Source: Acidobacteriota bacterium (GTDB lineage Bacteria; Acidobacteriota; Thermoanaerobaculia; Gp7-AA8). From it: a DNA stretch of 64,000 bases. Every line of letters starts with the position of its first letter. Within the stretch, counting starts at the first letter, position 1. Positions 16,721 through 27,647 of the stretch are shown here, in pieces. The stretch covers positions 186,001 through 250,000 of the forward strand of contig JAJPHC010000037.1 in assembly GCA_021325515.1 (NCBI GenBank), read 5' to 3'. Below the pieces are notes generated by a model. It was not told the DNA's origin, searched no databases, and worked only from the letters and a program-made list of their open reading frames with translations. The position numbers were made by a program, and so were the translations under genes.

Positions 16721-17499
16721 GCGCCGGGCTTTCCGGTCTTGAGCTGGATCTTGATCTGTCCCGTCGCCTTGCGCGGCTCGATCAGGCGCAGCGCGTAGAG
16801 CGCGTAGAGAATGCGCGCGTTCTCGCCGGGTGTGAGCGGAGGTGTGGCGACGAGATCGGAGAGAATGCGCTTGCCGTCGGCGGAATCGAGGAGCCGCTTT
16901 TCTTCATCGGCAAGCTCGAGCCCCTCGATGCTCGCATCCGTGCGCACCAGAGTCGTGCTGCGCGTGCCGAGACGTGCCACGAGCGCTTTCGCGTCGGGCA
17001 TGCGGCGAACGCCCTGCATGATCGCGCGCGGGATCGAGATCTGCAGCTTTACGAACTCGAGATGCTTGTCGCGCCCCGGCCAGAACGCCACCGTGCCGTT
17101 GTCCCACGAGAAGATCGACCAGACGATCTCCTGAATCTGCTCGCGCACGGAGATGAAGAGCTCTTTCGGTTCGAGGATCTTCATCTCGGCGAGGATCGTC
17201 CCCTGGCGCTTGCCGGTCGTCTTCAGTCGGCGCACGCTCTCGGCGTACTGCTCCTGGGTGATCTTCCCTTCGCGCAGCAGCTTGTCGCCGAGGGAATCGG
17301 CGATGTTCGTGGACGAGGCGAAGATCATCTGACCGAGGTCGAAGAAGACCTTCTTCGTCTCCTCGCCGCGGCGGCACTCCAGCGTGCCGGGCGCTTTGTG
17401 CCGGTAGATCGTGAACAGAATCTCAGGCAGAGGAGTCTGCGAGAGCTCTGTTTGATACTGAGGTGCGGGGGAAGGTGAATGTTGCGTTGGGGAGGTCAC
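16717..17499 (-). CDS. DUF4388-domain protein
   Basis: 260 aa cytoplasmic protein. The first ~110 residues (TELSQTPLPEILFTIYRHKAPGTLECRRG, FFDLGQMIFASS, LREGKITQEQY) match the DUF4388/PATAN-type module found in signalling and gliding-related proteins of myxobacteria and acidobacteria. The remainder is a helical region including SIPRAIMQGVRRMPDA and an Arg/Lys-rich end. No catalytic residues can be assigned. It sits between tatA (27 bases upstream) and rfbD (overlapping) on the minus strand. GTG start. The role is unknown; a scaffold or sensor module is likely. Confidence 0.75.
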   Translation of the reverse strand: MTSPTQHSPSPAPQYQTELSQTPLPEILFTIYRHKAPGTLECRRGEETKKVFFDLGQMIFASSTNIADSLGDKLLREGKITQEQYAESVRRLKTTGKRQGTILAEMKILEPKELFISVREQIQEIVWSIFSWDNGTVAFWPGRDKHLEFVKLQISIPRAIMQGVRRMPDAKALVARLGTRSTTLVRTDASIEGLELADEEKRLLDSADGKRILSDLVATPPLTPGENARILYALYALRLIEPRKATGQIKIQLKTGKPGA

Positions 17500-17526
17500 T
17501 CGACCTTACTCCGGGACCAGGCGGGC

Positions 17527-17706
17527 CTACGACTGCTGCTTCTTGTCGTCGAGAGCAGGCTTGTCGTCGCCGCCCTTCAGACCCTGGCGGAAGTTCGAGA
17601 TGCCCTCACCGAGACCACGGCCGAGCTGCGGCAGCTTACCAGCGCCGAACAGCACCACGACGATGATCAGGATCAGGAGAAGTTCAGGAAATCCAAGTCC
17701 AAACAT
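17527..17706 (-). CDS. tatA: Twin-arginine translocase subunit TatA/E
   Basis: A 59-residue protein, easily missed because of its length. It begins [36 protein letters not shown]: a short membrane helix, the [17 protein letters not shown] hinge and amphipathic helix of TatA, then a charged tail ([16 protein letters not shown]). A good ribosome site (GGAGG, 7 bases upstream) supports the ATG. TatA polymerises to let TatC-bound folded proteins through the inner membrane. No tatC is in the window. It heads a minus-strand run with the DUF4388 gene and rfbD. Confidence 0.95.
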   Translation of the reverse strand: MFGLGFPELLLILIIVVVLFGAGKLPQLGRGLGEGISNFRQGLKGGDDKPALDDKKQQS

Positions 17707-17803
17707 TGAGGCCTCCGAGACCGTTTTTGCGCCTTCCCCCCAAGGTCGCAGGACGAAGTGTATGTCGCAAGAGGAGGAACAGCAATGACAGTCGGGAACT
17801 TCC

Positions 17804-17847
17804 GATGGGGGGATGGGACGGATGGGACGGATGGGACGGATGGGAGG
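17804..17847 (+). repeat. GATGGGACG repeat array upstream of pcrA
   Basis: Four to five units of the 9-base repeat in plus orientation. They translate as [11 protein letters not shown] in the frame that continues into pcrA. Confidence 0.85.
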
Positions 17848-17907
17848 AGACTGCGCGACCTTTGGTGCGCCATCGCCGTCGAGGTCGTCGTAATAGAAGT
17901 GGGATCC

Positions 17908-17985
17908 ACGGATGGGACGGATGGGACCAATCGAGTTCTAACCCATCCGTCCTATCCGCCCCATCCGTCCCATCTGTCCTATCAT
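17908..17985. repeat. Inverted pair of GATGGGACG arrays upstream of pcrA
   Basis: About two direct units (17908-17928) are followed by an inverted half with about four units (17942-17985) running to 16 bases before the PcrA core start. The arms could fold as a hairpin in the leader. The 17707-17803 stretch before the arrays holds the region divergent from tatA; I see no clear promoter there. Confidence 0.8.
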
Positions 17986-18000
17986 GCGCCCTTCAGAAAA

Positions 18001-20256
<2,256 letters not shown>

Positions 20257-20266
20257 GAATCTCGCA

Positions 20267-22570
20267 CTAGTGCGAGATCGCGCGTGAGCGCGGCGGCGGG
20301 CCGGTACGCTCGATCGTCCGGATGAAGCCTCGCGGCACATCCGGATCGATGCGGCTGTACGCGAGCTCGCTGCCCATCAGCACCGGGTCGTAACCGGTGC
20401 CGATGTCGACCGGCGAGTCATCGAGCGGCTGCAGCTCACGATCGAACCGCATCACGCGAATCGTGTCGCCTGCCGCGTGATTCACGGCCCAGGCGAGCAC
20501 GAATTCGTTGCCGTTCCACGTGCCGGAAGGACTCGCGATGCCGGGGAACGACGGCGCGCAATCGATTCCGCCGCGCGTCTGAACCGTGTCGAGTGAAGCG
20601 TTGATCCAGGTCGCTTCGACGCAGCCGTTGTGCACGGACGTCAGCAGCGCGCTCGTTCCATTCCACGCGAGATCGCTCTTTTGCGAAAGACCGATGTCGT
20701 TCCAGAGCATGCGTGAAGCGGCCACCTGCATCGAGCCCGTATCGAGCCGGACGATCTCGAGCGCGGTGCGCGGAGGAGGAGGCGGCGACGTCAGAATGCT
20801 GCTGAAGTCCGACCAGCTCGACCACGCCACGAGCAGCTCGCGCCCCGTCCAGACGGCCCGCAGGCTCGAGCTCGCACCCATTTCCAGCGGAGCCGGAATG
20901 AAGACCGGCGACGGATCGAGGATCTCTCCCGAGGGCGCGATGCGCACCGCGCGGATCGAAGGCTGAGCCGTGTCGCCCGCCCAGTGGCTCCCGCTCCAGA
21001 GCACGATGAAGTTGCGGCCATCGAAGGCGGCCGCTGTTCCGAGCTCGATGCGCACGTAGTCGCGATCGCCGCCGAAGATCAGCACCGGCTGCGGATCGAT
21101 CGCGACTCCATCGGCTGTGAAGCGCCGCGCGTACGTTCGATAACCTGTCGTCGCGACGCTCTGCAGGCCGTAGGTCGAAGGGAGTGAGCGCCAGAAGACG
21201 AGGATCGTGTTGCCGCCGCGTGCGACCGATGGATCGACGAGATCGCGATCGCTGGACGATGCGGCTTCGACGATCGTTCCGCCGGCCGACAGCATGATGT
21301 GCTGATCGAGCGAGCCTTCCCTCCAGACGCGGATCGGCTGCGTTGTCGCCGCTGCCAGCTCGATCTGCGACTGTGCGCGCGCGCTCAGCACGGCAGGCTC
21401 TTTCAGCGCAGGCGTCGTGAAGAGCTCCGCAGTCGAGATGAACGCGCGGCGAAAGACGTCGGACATCGAATACCAGAGCATGACGGTCTGCAGGCTTGTG
21501 TTCGTGAAGCTCATCGTGGAAGCCGCACGGTTCGCGAGAACGGCCGGCGACGCGTCGACGATCGCATTCGCGGGCGACACGCGGAGACCTTCGATCTGAA
21601 TGTCCGCGACGGTCTGATCTGCGGCAGGTGCTGCAGGCCACGTCACGAGAAAGTTCTGGCCGTCCCAGAAAGCAGGTTGTCTTCCCTCGATCGCCAACTG
21701 CTTTTGAACGACGGTCTGCAATGGAGCGATGACATTGCCGTTGAGATCGATGACCATCGTTCGCACGTCGCTGTTGCCGAGGATCTCCAGGAGCAGCCGG
21801 TTGCCGCTGGAGGCCAGCGCCAGCGCTGTGCCGGTGTCGGTTCCACGAACGACCTGCTTGTCGAAGAGAGCGCCGTCATCCTGAATCCGCGCGAGGTGGA
21901 TATCCGGAGTACAGGGAAGAGCGGGGCATGGTCCGGTTCGATAGGCGAGCTGATAATCGCCGCCGGCGACGGCTGTTGCGCCGGCCGTCGCGCCGATCGC
22001 GCCTGTGCCGAGCGATCCGGTGGCCTGCACGGCTCCGGTTGCAGAGAGCAGCATCCAGATCATCGATGATCCGGCGGGAGTGACGAAGAGATACGAATGG
22101 CCGTTCGAGATCAGCTCGAAGTCGTAGGTGTAGTAGCTGGTTAGAGTCACCGGCGTCCCGGCCGGCGTTCCGTCGCCGCCGAGCGGCAGGAGATGGATGC
22201 CTGCGTCGTCCGAGTAAGCGGACATGAAGCCGCTGCCGTTCGAAGCGAGGCGCGCGGTCGATGCCGGTACCAGCGGTGTGCCGTTCGGATTGACGAGCGA
22301 TCCATCCTCGCGCATGGGGGAGACGCGGAGGTAACGCGTGGCCGGATGGCGCAATGCCCAGGAGTCCGCCGGATAGCGTCCGCGTCCATCGATCCAGGTC
22401 ATGAGACCTGTCCTGCCGTTCCATGCGGCGGCCGGCGAATACTGCTCTGATGCTGCAGCGCCGAGTTGGGGAGAGCTCAAGGGAGATTCCGGGCCGAGTT
22501 TGAGAGGAGCCGCGGATAGCGAAACGGTGAGGGCGAGGAGAACCAGGGAAACCGGGAGCATTCGGGGCAT
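20267..22570 (-). CDS. Large secreted repeat protein (β-propeller-like), paralogue 2
   Basis: 767 aa. A clear signal peptide (MPRMLPVSLVLLALTVSLSAAP) is followed by a long series of degenerate β-rich repeats with phrases such as AAWNGRTGLMTWIDGRGR, LASNGSGFMSAYSDDAG, WDGQNFLVTW, FDGRNFIVLWSG and WNGNEFVLAW. This spacing (about 50 residues, 'W-NG-x-F-x-V-x-W') is like a β-propeller or similar secreted fold; no enzyme motif is visible. The upstream neighbour (22605-24635) is a paralogue of the same type. The start is set at the ATG before the signal peptide; upstream codons lie in the intergenic gap. Function unknown, presumably exported to the periplasm or surface. Confidence 0.75.
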   Translation of the reverse strand: MPRMLPVSLVLLALTVSLSAAPLKLGPESPLSSPQLGAAASEQYSPAAAWNGRTGLMTWIDGRGRYPADSWALRHPATRYLRVSPMREDGSLVNPNGTPLVPASTARLASNGSGFMSAYSDDAGIHLLPLGGDGTPAGTPVTLTSYYTYDFELISNGHSYLFVTPAGSSMIWMLLSATGAVQATGSLGTGAIGATAGATAVAGGDYQLAYRTGPCPALPCTPDIHLARIQDDGALFDKQVVRGTDTGTALALASSGNRLLLEILGNSDVRTMVIDLNGNVIAPLQTVVQKQLAIEGRQPAFWDGQNFLVTWPAAPAADQTVADIQIEGLRVSPANAIVDASPAVLANRAASTMSFTNTSLQTVMLWYSMSDVFRRAFISTAELFTTPALKEPAVLSARAQSQIELAAATTQPIRVWREGSLDQHIMLSAGGTIVEAASSSDRDLVDPSVARGGNTILVFWRSLPSTYGLQSVATTGYRTYARRFTADGVAIDPQPVLIFGGDRDYVRIELGTAAAFDGRNFIVLWSGSHWAGDTAQPSIRAVRIAPSGEILDPSPVFIPAPLEMGASSSLRAVWTGRELLVAWSSWSDFSSILTSPPPPPRTALEIVRLDTGSMQVAASRMLWNDIGLSQKSDLAWNGTSALLTSVHNGCVEATWINASLDTVQTRGGIDCAPSFPGIASPSGTWNGNEFVLAWAVNHAAGDTIRVMRFDRELQPLDDSPVDIGTGYDPVLMGSELAYSRIDPDVPRGFIRTIERTGPPPRSRAISH

Positions 22571-22604
22571 GTTGAGTGTGATACGCCGCAACAGGTCTCT
22601 GCGT

Positions 22605-24635
22605 TTAGTGCGCGATGGAACGGAAGCGTCCGCCTCCAATGCGCAACACCTCCACGGTAAATGCTCGGCTCACGTCGTCATAGGGTTCCTCCGCTGCAAA
22701 CCGCTGGTAGCCGATCACGACCCCTTTGGGAGAGGTTGCGATCGAGGGCGCAATCGTTTCGCGATACGGGCGGCTGAGCGTAAAGGGCCCGTCGAGCAGC
22801 GACCCCTGCGGCGTCGCACGCAGTATGCGCAGCGCGCGATTCAACTGCGGAGAGACTTCATCCCATGCGATCACGAATTCGCTGCCGCTCCAGCCGATCG
22901 CCGGCGAGCTGATCGCCGCTCCCGTGCAATAGAGACTCTGAACGGCGAATCCTCCGTCGTCCAACTGCCGCGCGTCCATCAGACAGTTCTTCTCGTTTTG
23001 TTGTTCGATCCAGACGATGGCTGCCTCGCCGCGATCGTTGAATGCCATCGATGGTCGCGCGAGGCCGCCGCCGTTCGTCGTGACCGGACGTGTACTGCCG
23101 CCGCGGTTGTACAGGATCGTGTCCGCTCCATCGACGAACGTGATGGCGACATCCGTTCCGAAGCGCGCGGCCTTCACGAAGCGCGCATCGCCACTCGCGG
23201 GGATCTCCGCGGTTCCGATCGGAGCTCCGTTCGGAAGAACGCGCGTCTCGTACATATGCCCATTGGTCCACGCGACGACGAAACTCGCTCCGTCGAAGAC
23301 GACATCGGCAGAGGTGACCGAGCCGCCTTCGCTGATCACGAATGGTGCGTCATCGTTCACTTTCGCGAAGATCTGCCGTTGAGTGCCGCTCGCATCCCAG
23401 TCCAGCCAGACGACGATCGTGCTGCCGGCGCCCGTTGCGGCGACAGGCGCGTGCAGCGTGTGATTGGGCGCGGCAACGGCAATCGTGCCGCGTGGTGAGG
23501 CGACGAGCGAGCGGAACTCGCCTTCGATCCAGACGGGAAGATCGCGCACCGACACGTCCTGCTGCGGCGTGATGCCGAGGCTGGCGAGAATCGCCGGTGC
23601 CGTTTCGAGTGCGGCGATATCCGCCCCGGCGCGCGTGTAGACGTTGAACCCGTCGCTCCAGGCGATCACGATGCCGTCCGGCGCGCGCGCCGACGCGATG
23701 TCCAGCCCCGGCCCGTGCGGCTCGAGGCTGAAGGCGGACCCCGCCGTCAGGCCGGACGCCGCGATCCGCGCCGCATGCAGCGAATGGTTAGACGCCCACG
23801 CGAGGAGGAAGTCGTGACCGTCGCTCGTGAGAAAGAGCTTGTCTGCCTGCATCTCGAGATGGCTGCGCGCGATGAACAGGAGCTGAGGCGTCAGCTCCAG
23901 AAGCGCGATGCCGCTGGCGTCCGTCCAGGCCAGGAGGATCTCGCGCCCCGTCGTCGCTGCCGCGAGGACGTTGTTGAGCGGGACGTGCGGGACGAGCGTG
24001 TAATCTTCGAACGTCCCATCGGCGTGGATGACCGCATCCTGAATGGCACCGTCGCAATTGACCCCGCAGATCAGACCGGCGCGGATCACATGGTAGTCAG
24101 CGCCGATCGGGAACGCGGCAGAGCCGTTGCCGCCCGGTGACCGGACCTGCGCCGTCGCGATCGTCTCACCGCGATCGTCGAGGATCGTGCCGTAGATGTT
24201 CGAAGGGTCGGAGGTTTCCGCGAGGTACGTCGTGCCGTTCGTGATCAGGTTCTCGAGACTGCCGGTGATCGATTGTCCCGATGTGCCTGCAGGCCCGACA
24301 TAGGCAGGCCCGCCGTCGTCCTGCATCGCGATCAGCGGTGTTCCGCGGCCGTTGGCAGCGATGCGCGCTTTGCTGAGCGGCGCGGCGAGACGTGCGGCGA
24401 CGTCCTTCGGGCGGCCGGACGAATCGAGTTGTGCGATGCGGATGCTGGAGAAACTGCGCGTGTCGATCCATGTGGCCGCGATCGAGTTTCCGTACCACGC
24501 TAGCGACGGACCGGTCTGTGCGCCCGCGGCGGAGCTGATCGACGGCGGAGAAAGCGCGGTCTCACTCGTGACGATGAGGTTCGCCGCCTGCGCGGTCGCG
24601 GTGAACAGAAGTGCGGAAAGAAGTGCATGCCGCAT
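22605..24635 (-). CDS. Large secreted repeat protein (β-propeller-like), paralogue 1
   Basis: 676 aa. Signal peptide MRHALLSALLFTATAQAA, then β-rich repeats with the same style as the downstream gene: SLAWYGNSIAATWIDTRSF, IAANGRGTPLIAMQDDG, TTGREILLAWTDAS, FDGASFVVAWTNG and WSGSEFVIAWDEV. A shared SPSIATSPKGVVIGYQ-type ending is present. The two genes are 34 bases apart and likely arose by tandem duplication. The function is unknown. The zinc-ribbon TPR gene lies 42 bases upstream on the same strand, so all three may be co-transcribed. Confidence 0.75.
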   Translation of the reverse strand: MRHALLSALLFTATAQAANLIVTSETALSPPSISSAAGAQTGPSLAWYGNSIAATWIDTRSFSSIRIAQLDSSGRPKDVAARLAAPLSKARIAANGRGTPLIAMQDDGGPAYVGPAGTSGQSITGSLENLITNGTTYLAETSDPSNIYGTILDDRGETIATAQVRSPGGNGSAAFPIGADYHVIRAGLICGVNCDGAIQDAVIHADGTFEDYTLVPHVPLNNVLAAATTGREILLAWTDASGIALLELTPQLLFIARSHLEMQADKLFLTSDGHDFLLAWASNHSLHAARIAASGLTAGSAFSLEPHGPGLDIASARAPDGIVIAWSDGFNVYTRAGADIAALETAPAILASLGITPQQDVSVRDLPVWIEGEFRSLVASPRGTIAVAAPNHTLHAPVAATGAGSTIVVWLDWDASGTQRQIFAKVNDDAPFVISEGGSVTSADVVFDGASFVVAWTNGHMYETRVLPNGAPIGTAEIPASGDARFVKAARFGTDVAITFVDGADTILYNRGGSTRPVTTNGGGLARPSMAFNDRGEAAIVWIEQQNEKNCLMDARQLDDGGFAVQSLYCTGAAISSPAIGWSGSEFVIAWDEVSPQLNRALRILRATPQGSLLDGPFTLSRPYRETIAPSIATSPKGVVIGYQRFAAEEPYDDVSRAFTVEVLRIGGGRFRSIAH

Positions 24636-24677
24636 GGCGATAGATACGGCGCCCGCCTCGACGGCGTCGTCCCGTCG

Positions 24678-26534
24678 CTACGACGTCTTCGCGATCTTCC
24701 GGCGGCGTGCGTGCAGGCGGTCCATCAGCTTCGTGGTCGACCGCACCTGTTCGAGGATCTTCTCCTCGAGGCCCGAACCCTTCATCGAGAAGGATTTCGC
24801 GCGGCGGAAGACGGCGCGTGCGCGCTCCTTCTGCCCGCTCTCCAGCAGTGCCATGCCGAGGTGCATCAGGTTCGTTGCCGTGGGGCCGAGGTCTGCCGAC
24901 TTGCTGAGGAAGTCGACGGCGTTCGTGAAGTCGCGCCGCTTGAAGTAGACCCAGCCGAGTGCGGCGAGCGGGAATTGCTTCAGCTCTTTCGGCGAGTAGC
25001 GCAGCGCGAGCTGCGCGCTCTCCAGCGCTTCGTCGAGGTTCTCTTCCATCTCTGCGAAGTTGTACGCCTTCTCGTAGTACGCAATCGACTTCGCGTAATT
25101 CGAGTGATAGTCGCGCAGCATCTCTTCCAGCGCGCGGTTCGCTTCCTTGAAATTTCCCTCGGCCCGCAGCGCCTCGACGAGCGTCGTGTACGCGGCAGCG
25201 GCGACGACTTCCGTCGGATGCTCTTTCAGAATCCTTCGCGCGACGGCGATCGCCTCGCCGTTCAGATCGAGATGCGAGCAGAGCAGCGCATAGGGCATCA
25301 GGATGCTGACGTTCTCCGGATCGTTCTGCGATGCGCGGCGATAGAGATCGAGCGCTTCCTTGTAGCTTCCCTGATTGACGAGCCCCTCCGCCTCTTTGAA
25401 CGCTTCGGCGGCCGGGCCCTCCGGCGGCACATGTCCCGAGATGCCCTCGTAGATCTTGACCGCCTGCTGGTACTCCATCTTGTTCGGATTCAGCTCGAGC
25501 GCTTCCTGGAAGCATTGAATCGCTTTGCGATTCCAGTTGCGGTCGAGATAGCAGAGGCCGAGGTGATAGATCGCTTCTTCGTAATCGGGATCGAGCTTCA
25601 ACGCGGCCTGGAACGAACGGATCGCGCGCTCGAGCTGCCCCTTCTCGTAATAGATCGTGCCGAGGAGGAAGTGCGCCTGCGGGATGCTCTCGAGTTGAAT
25701 CGCTTTCTCGAGAAACTTCTGAGCGCGCAGCAGCTTTCCCTTGCGCGCGTAGATCGCGCCAAGGGAGAAGTAGGGGAGAAACGATTCCTGCGAGATCTGG
25801 ATCGCGCGCCGCAGCCAGCGTTCCGCGCCTTTGAGATCCTGGCGCTCGTGCAGCAGCACGCCGTAGAAAACCGCGGCGTCGAAATGATCGGGCAGCACTT
25901 CGAGTGTCCGCTCGAGGTACGACTTGGCGCGATCGAGATCGCCGCCGTTGAAGAACATCTCGCCGAGGAAGAAGGAGAGCTCGTAGTTGTCGCGGTCGAG
26001 CTTGAAGGCTTCTTCGAGCGCCTTCATGCCGCGATCGGGATCGAATGCGTCGATCGCCGCTTCTGCTTCCGCGATCAGCTCACGGAAGCGATCCTTCTTC
26101 TCGCCGTGAAAGAGCGACATGATGCGATCGCGCCGGTCGGTGAAGCGCTGCTTCTTTTCCAGCGCGAGCATCTGCTCGCCCATCTTCGATTCCCACAGCT
26201 CGACCAGCTCGTCCGGCGAGACGACGTTCTTCTTCTCGAGCAGCTCCTTCACGGAGAGCAGGCCTGTCTGATTGATGAAGATGGCGCGCTCGTGCTTCTG
26301 CACTGCTTCGACGACGCTGCGCAGCGTGTCGGCCGAACGCTTGACGATCTCTTCGATCGCCGAGACGCGCTCGAGGAGATGTTCGTCTAACGAAACGTCA
26401 TCATCTTCTTCGTAGTCTTCCGCCTCTTCCTCTTCGAAAGAGGTGATGCCGGAAAGCACGAGCAACTTGTTCTGGCAACGGGAGCAGAACTCACGCTCGT
26501 CGTCGTTGAAGGCACCGCAGGTCTGGCAGAGCAT
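24678..26534 (-). CDS. Zinc-ribbon TPR-repeat protein
   Basis: 618 aa cytoplasmic protein. The N-terminus MLCQTCGAFNDDEREFCSRCQNKL is a zinc ribbon (CxxC...CxxC). An acidic stretch (EEEEAEDYEEDDD) and a coiled-coil follow. From about residue 170 to 560 there are around ten TPR units, for example LGTIYYEKGQLERAIRSFQAALKLDP and LGLCYLDRNWNRKAIQCFQEALELNP. A basic tail (RLHARRRKIAKT) ends it. TPRs mediate protein-protein contacts; no partner can be named. The frame is open upstream to 26636, but that part is a repeat element, so ATG 26534 before the zinc ribbon is used. Confidence 0.85.
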   Translation of the reverse strand: MLCQTCGAFNDDEREFCSRCQNKLLVLSGITSFEEEEAEDYEEDDDVSLDEHLLERVSAIEEIVKRSADTLRSVVEAVQKHERAIFINQTGLLSVKELLEKKNVVSPDELVELWESKMGEQMLALEKKQRFTDRRDRIMSLFHGEKKDRFRELIAEAEAAIDAFDPDRGMKALEEAFKLDRDNYELSFFLGEMFFNGGDLDRAKSYLERTLEVLPDHFDAAVFYGVLLHERQDLKGAERWLRRAIQISQESFLPYFSLGAIYARKGKLLRAQKFLEKAIQLESIPQAHFLLGTIYYEKGQLERAIRSFQAALKLDPDYEEAIYHLGLCYLDRNWNRKAIQCFQEALELNPNKMEYQQAVKIYEGISGHVPPEGPAAEAFKEAEGLVNQGSYKEALDLYRRASQNDPENVSILMPYALLCSHLDLNGEAIAVARRILKEHPTEVVAAAAYTTLVEALRAEGNFKEANRALEEMLRDYHSNYAKSIAYYEKAYNFAEMEENLDEALESAQLALRYSPKELKQFPLAALGWVYFKRRDFTNAVDFLSKSADLGPTATNLMHLGMALLESGQKERARAVFRRAKSFSMKGSGLEEKILEQVRSTTKLMDRLHARRRKIAKTS

Positions 26535-26591
26535 GGTTGTTGTGCGGATTAGAACAAGGGACGAGCCCTTTGTCATCCTGCGAACGAATTC

Positions 26592-26686
26592 ATCCTGAGC
26601 GCAGCGAAGGATCAGCCAGGGCGCCGGGAGAATCAATCATCAGGCGCCGCGCCCGAACGTTGACGCTTCGCTGCGCTCAGCGTGAA
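26592..26686. repeat. MITE-like element with terminal inverted repeats (copy 1)
   Basis: About 95 bases bounded by CCTGAGCGCAGCGAAGG and its inverted counterpart (TTGACGCTTCGCTGCGCTCAG), with an inner GGCGCC pair. The same arrangement occurs at 34428-34534. It fills the gap between the TPR gene and the 3-hydroxyacyl-CoA dehydrogenase, and supplies the stop codon and last residues of the dehydrogenase. Confidence 0.65.
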
Positions 26687-27534
26687 GGCGGATACGAGTA
26701 GAACCCGCGTCCGCTCTTCCGTCCCAGCCATCCCGCGTCGACCATCTTCACGAGCAGCGGGCATGGACGGTACTTCGGATCGCCGAATCCATCTTCGAGC
26801 ACGCGCAGGATCGCGAGACAGACGTCGAGGCCGATGAAGTCGGCAAGCGTCAGCGGACCCATCGGGTGATTCATGCCGAGCTTCATGACGCCGTCGATCG
26901 CTTCCGGTGTTGCGACACCTTCGTACAACGCGAAGATCGCTTCGTTGATCATCGGCATCAGGACGCGGTTGGAGATGAAGCCGGGATAGTCGTTCACTTC
27001 GATCGGCGTCTTGCCCATGCGCTTCGAGAGATCCTCGACGCGCTGCCACGTCTCGTCATCCGTTGCGATGCCGCGAATGACTTCGACGAGCGTCATGACC
27101 GGCACAGGATTCATGAAGTGCATGCCGATGACTTTTCCGGGGCGCTTCGTTGCCGCGGCGATCTTCGTGATCGAAATCGAGGAGGTGTTCGACGCGAGGA
27201 TGCACTCCGGCTTCGTCAACCGGTCGAGTTTCTCGAAGAGCTGGACCTTCGCCGTCACGTTCTCGATGATCGCTTCGATGACGATGTCCGCATCGCGAAC
27301 CGCGCTTTCGATGTCGGTCGTCGACTGGATCCGGTCGAGGATCGTCTGCTTCTCCTCGGCTGTCATCTTTCCCTTGTCGACGCCGCGCTGCAGGTTGGAT
27401 GAGATCGTCTTCATCCCCCGATCGAGAAACTCCTGCGAGACATCGATGAGTGTCGTGGCGAAGCCGCTGGCCGCCGCGGTGTGCGCGATGCCGTTGCCCA
27501 TGGTGCCGGCGCCGATGACGACGATTTTTTCCAT
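26677..27534 (-). CDS. hbd: 3-hydroxybutyryl-CoA (3-hydroxyacyl-CoA) dehydrogenase
   Basis: 285 aa NAD(P)-dependent dehydrogenase of fatty-acid/butyrate metabolism. The Rossmann motif [12 protein letters not shown] is at the start. [32 protein letters not shown] (with the catalytic His) and the C-terminal [18 protein letters not shown] and [18 protein letters not shown] are family hallmarks. [10 protein letters not shown] is the usual end. Good ribosome site (GAGG) upstream of ATG. Length is normal, with the last few codons overlapping the MITE-like element. Confidence 0.95.
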   Translation of the reverse strand: MEKIVVIGAGTMGNGIAHTAAASGFATTLIDVSQEFLDRGMKTISSNLQRGVDKGKMTAEEKQTILDRIQSTTDIESAVRDADIVIEAIIENVTAKVQLFEKLDRLTKPECILASNTSSISITKIAAATKRPGKVIGMHFMNPVPVMTLVEVIRGIATDDETWQRVEDLSKRMGKTPIEVNDYPGFISNRVLMPMINEAIFALYEGVATPEAIDGVMKLGMNHPMGPLTLADFIGLDVCLAILRVLEDGFGDPKYRPCPLLVKMVDAGWLGRKSGRGFYSYPPSR

Positions 27535-27647
27535 TTGCCCATCCTCTGAGCGGGCGATGTGCCGCCGCTCACAAAGCGGGCGAATCTATATCACGTTGCA
27601 GGGGGCAGCGAACCCGCGTAACATCGTCCGTCCGGAGCGCCGGTCAA

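Noticed and set aside
26535-26636. Extension of the zinc-ribbon TPR protein upstream of 26534
   Set aside because: It translates the MITE-like element; the conserved zinc ribbon begins at 26534.
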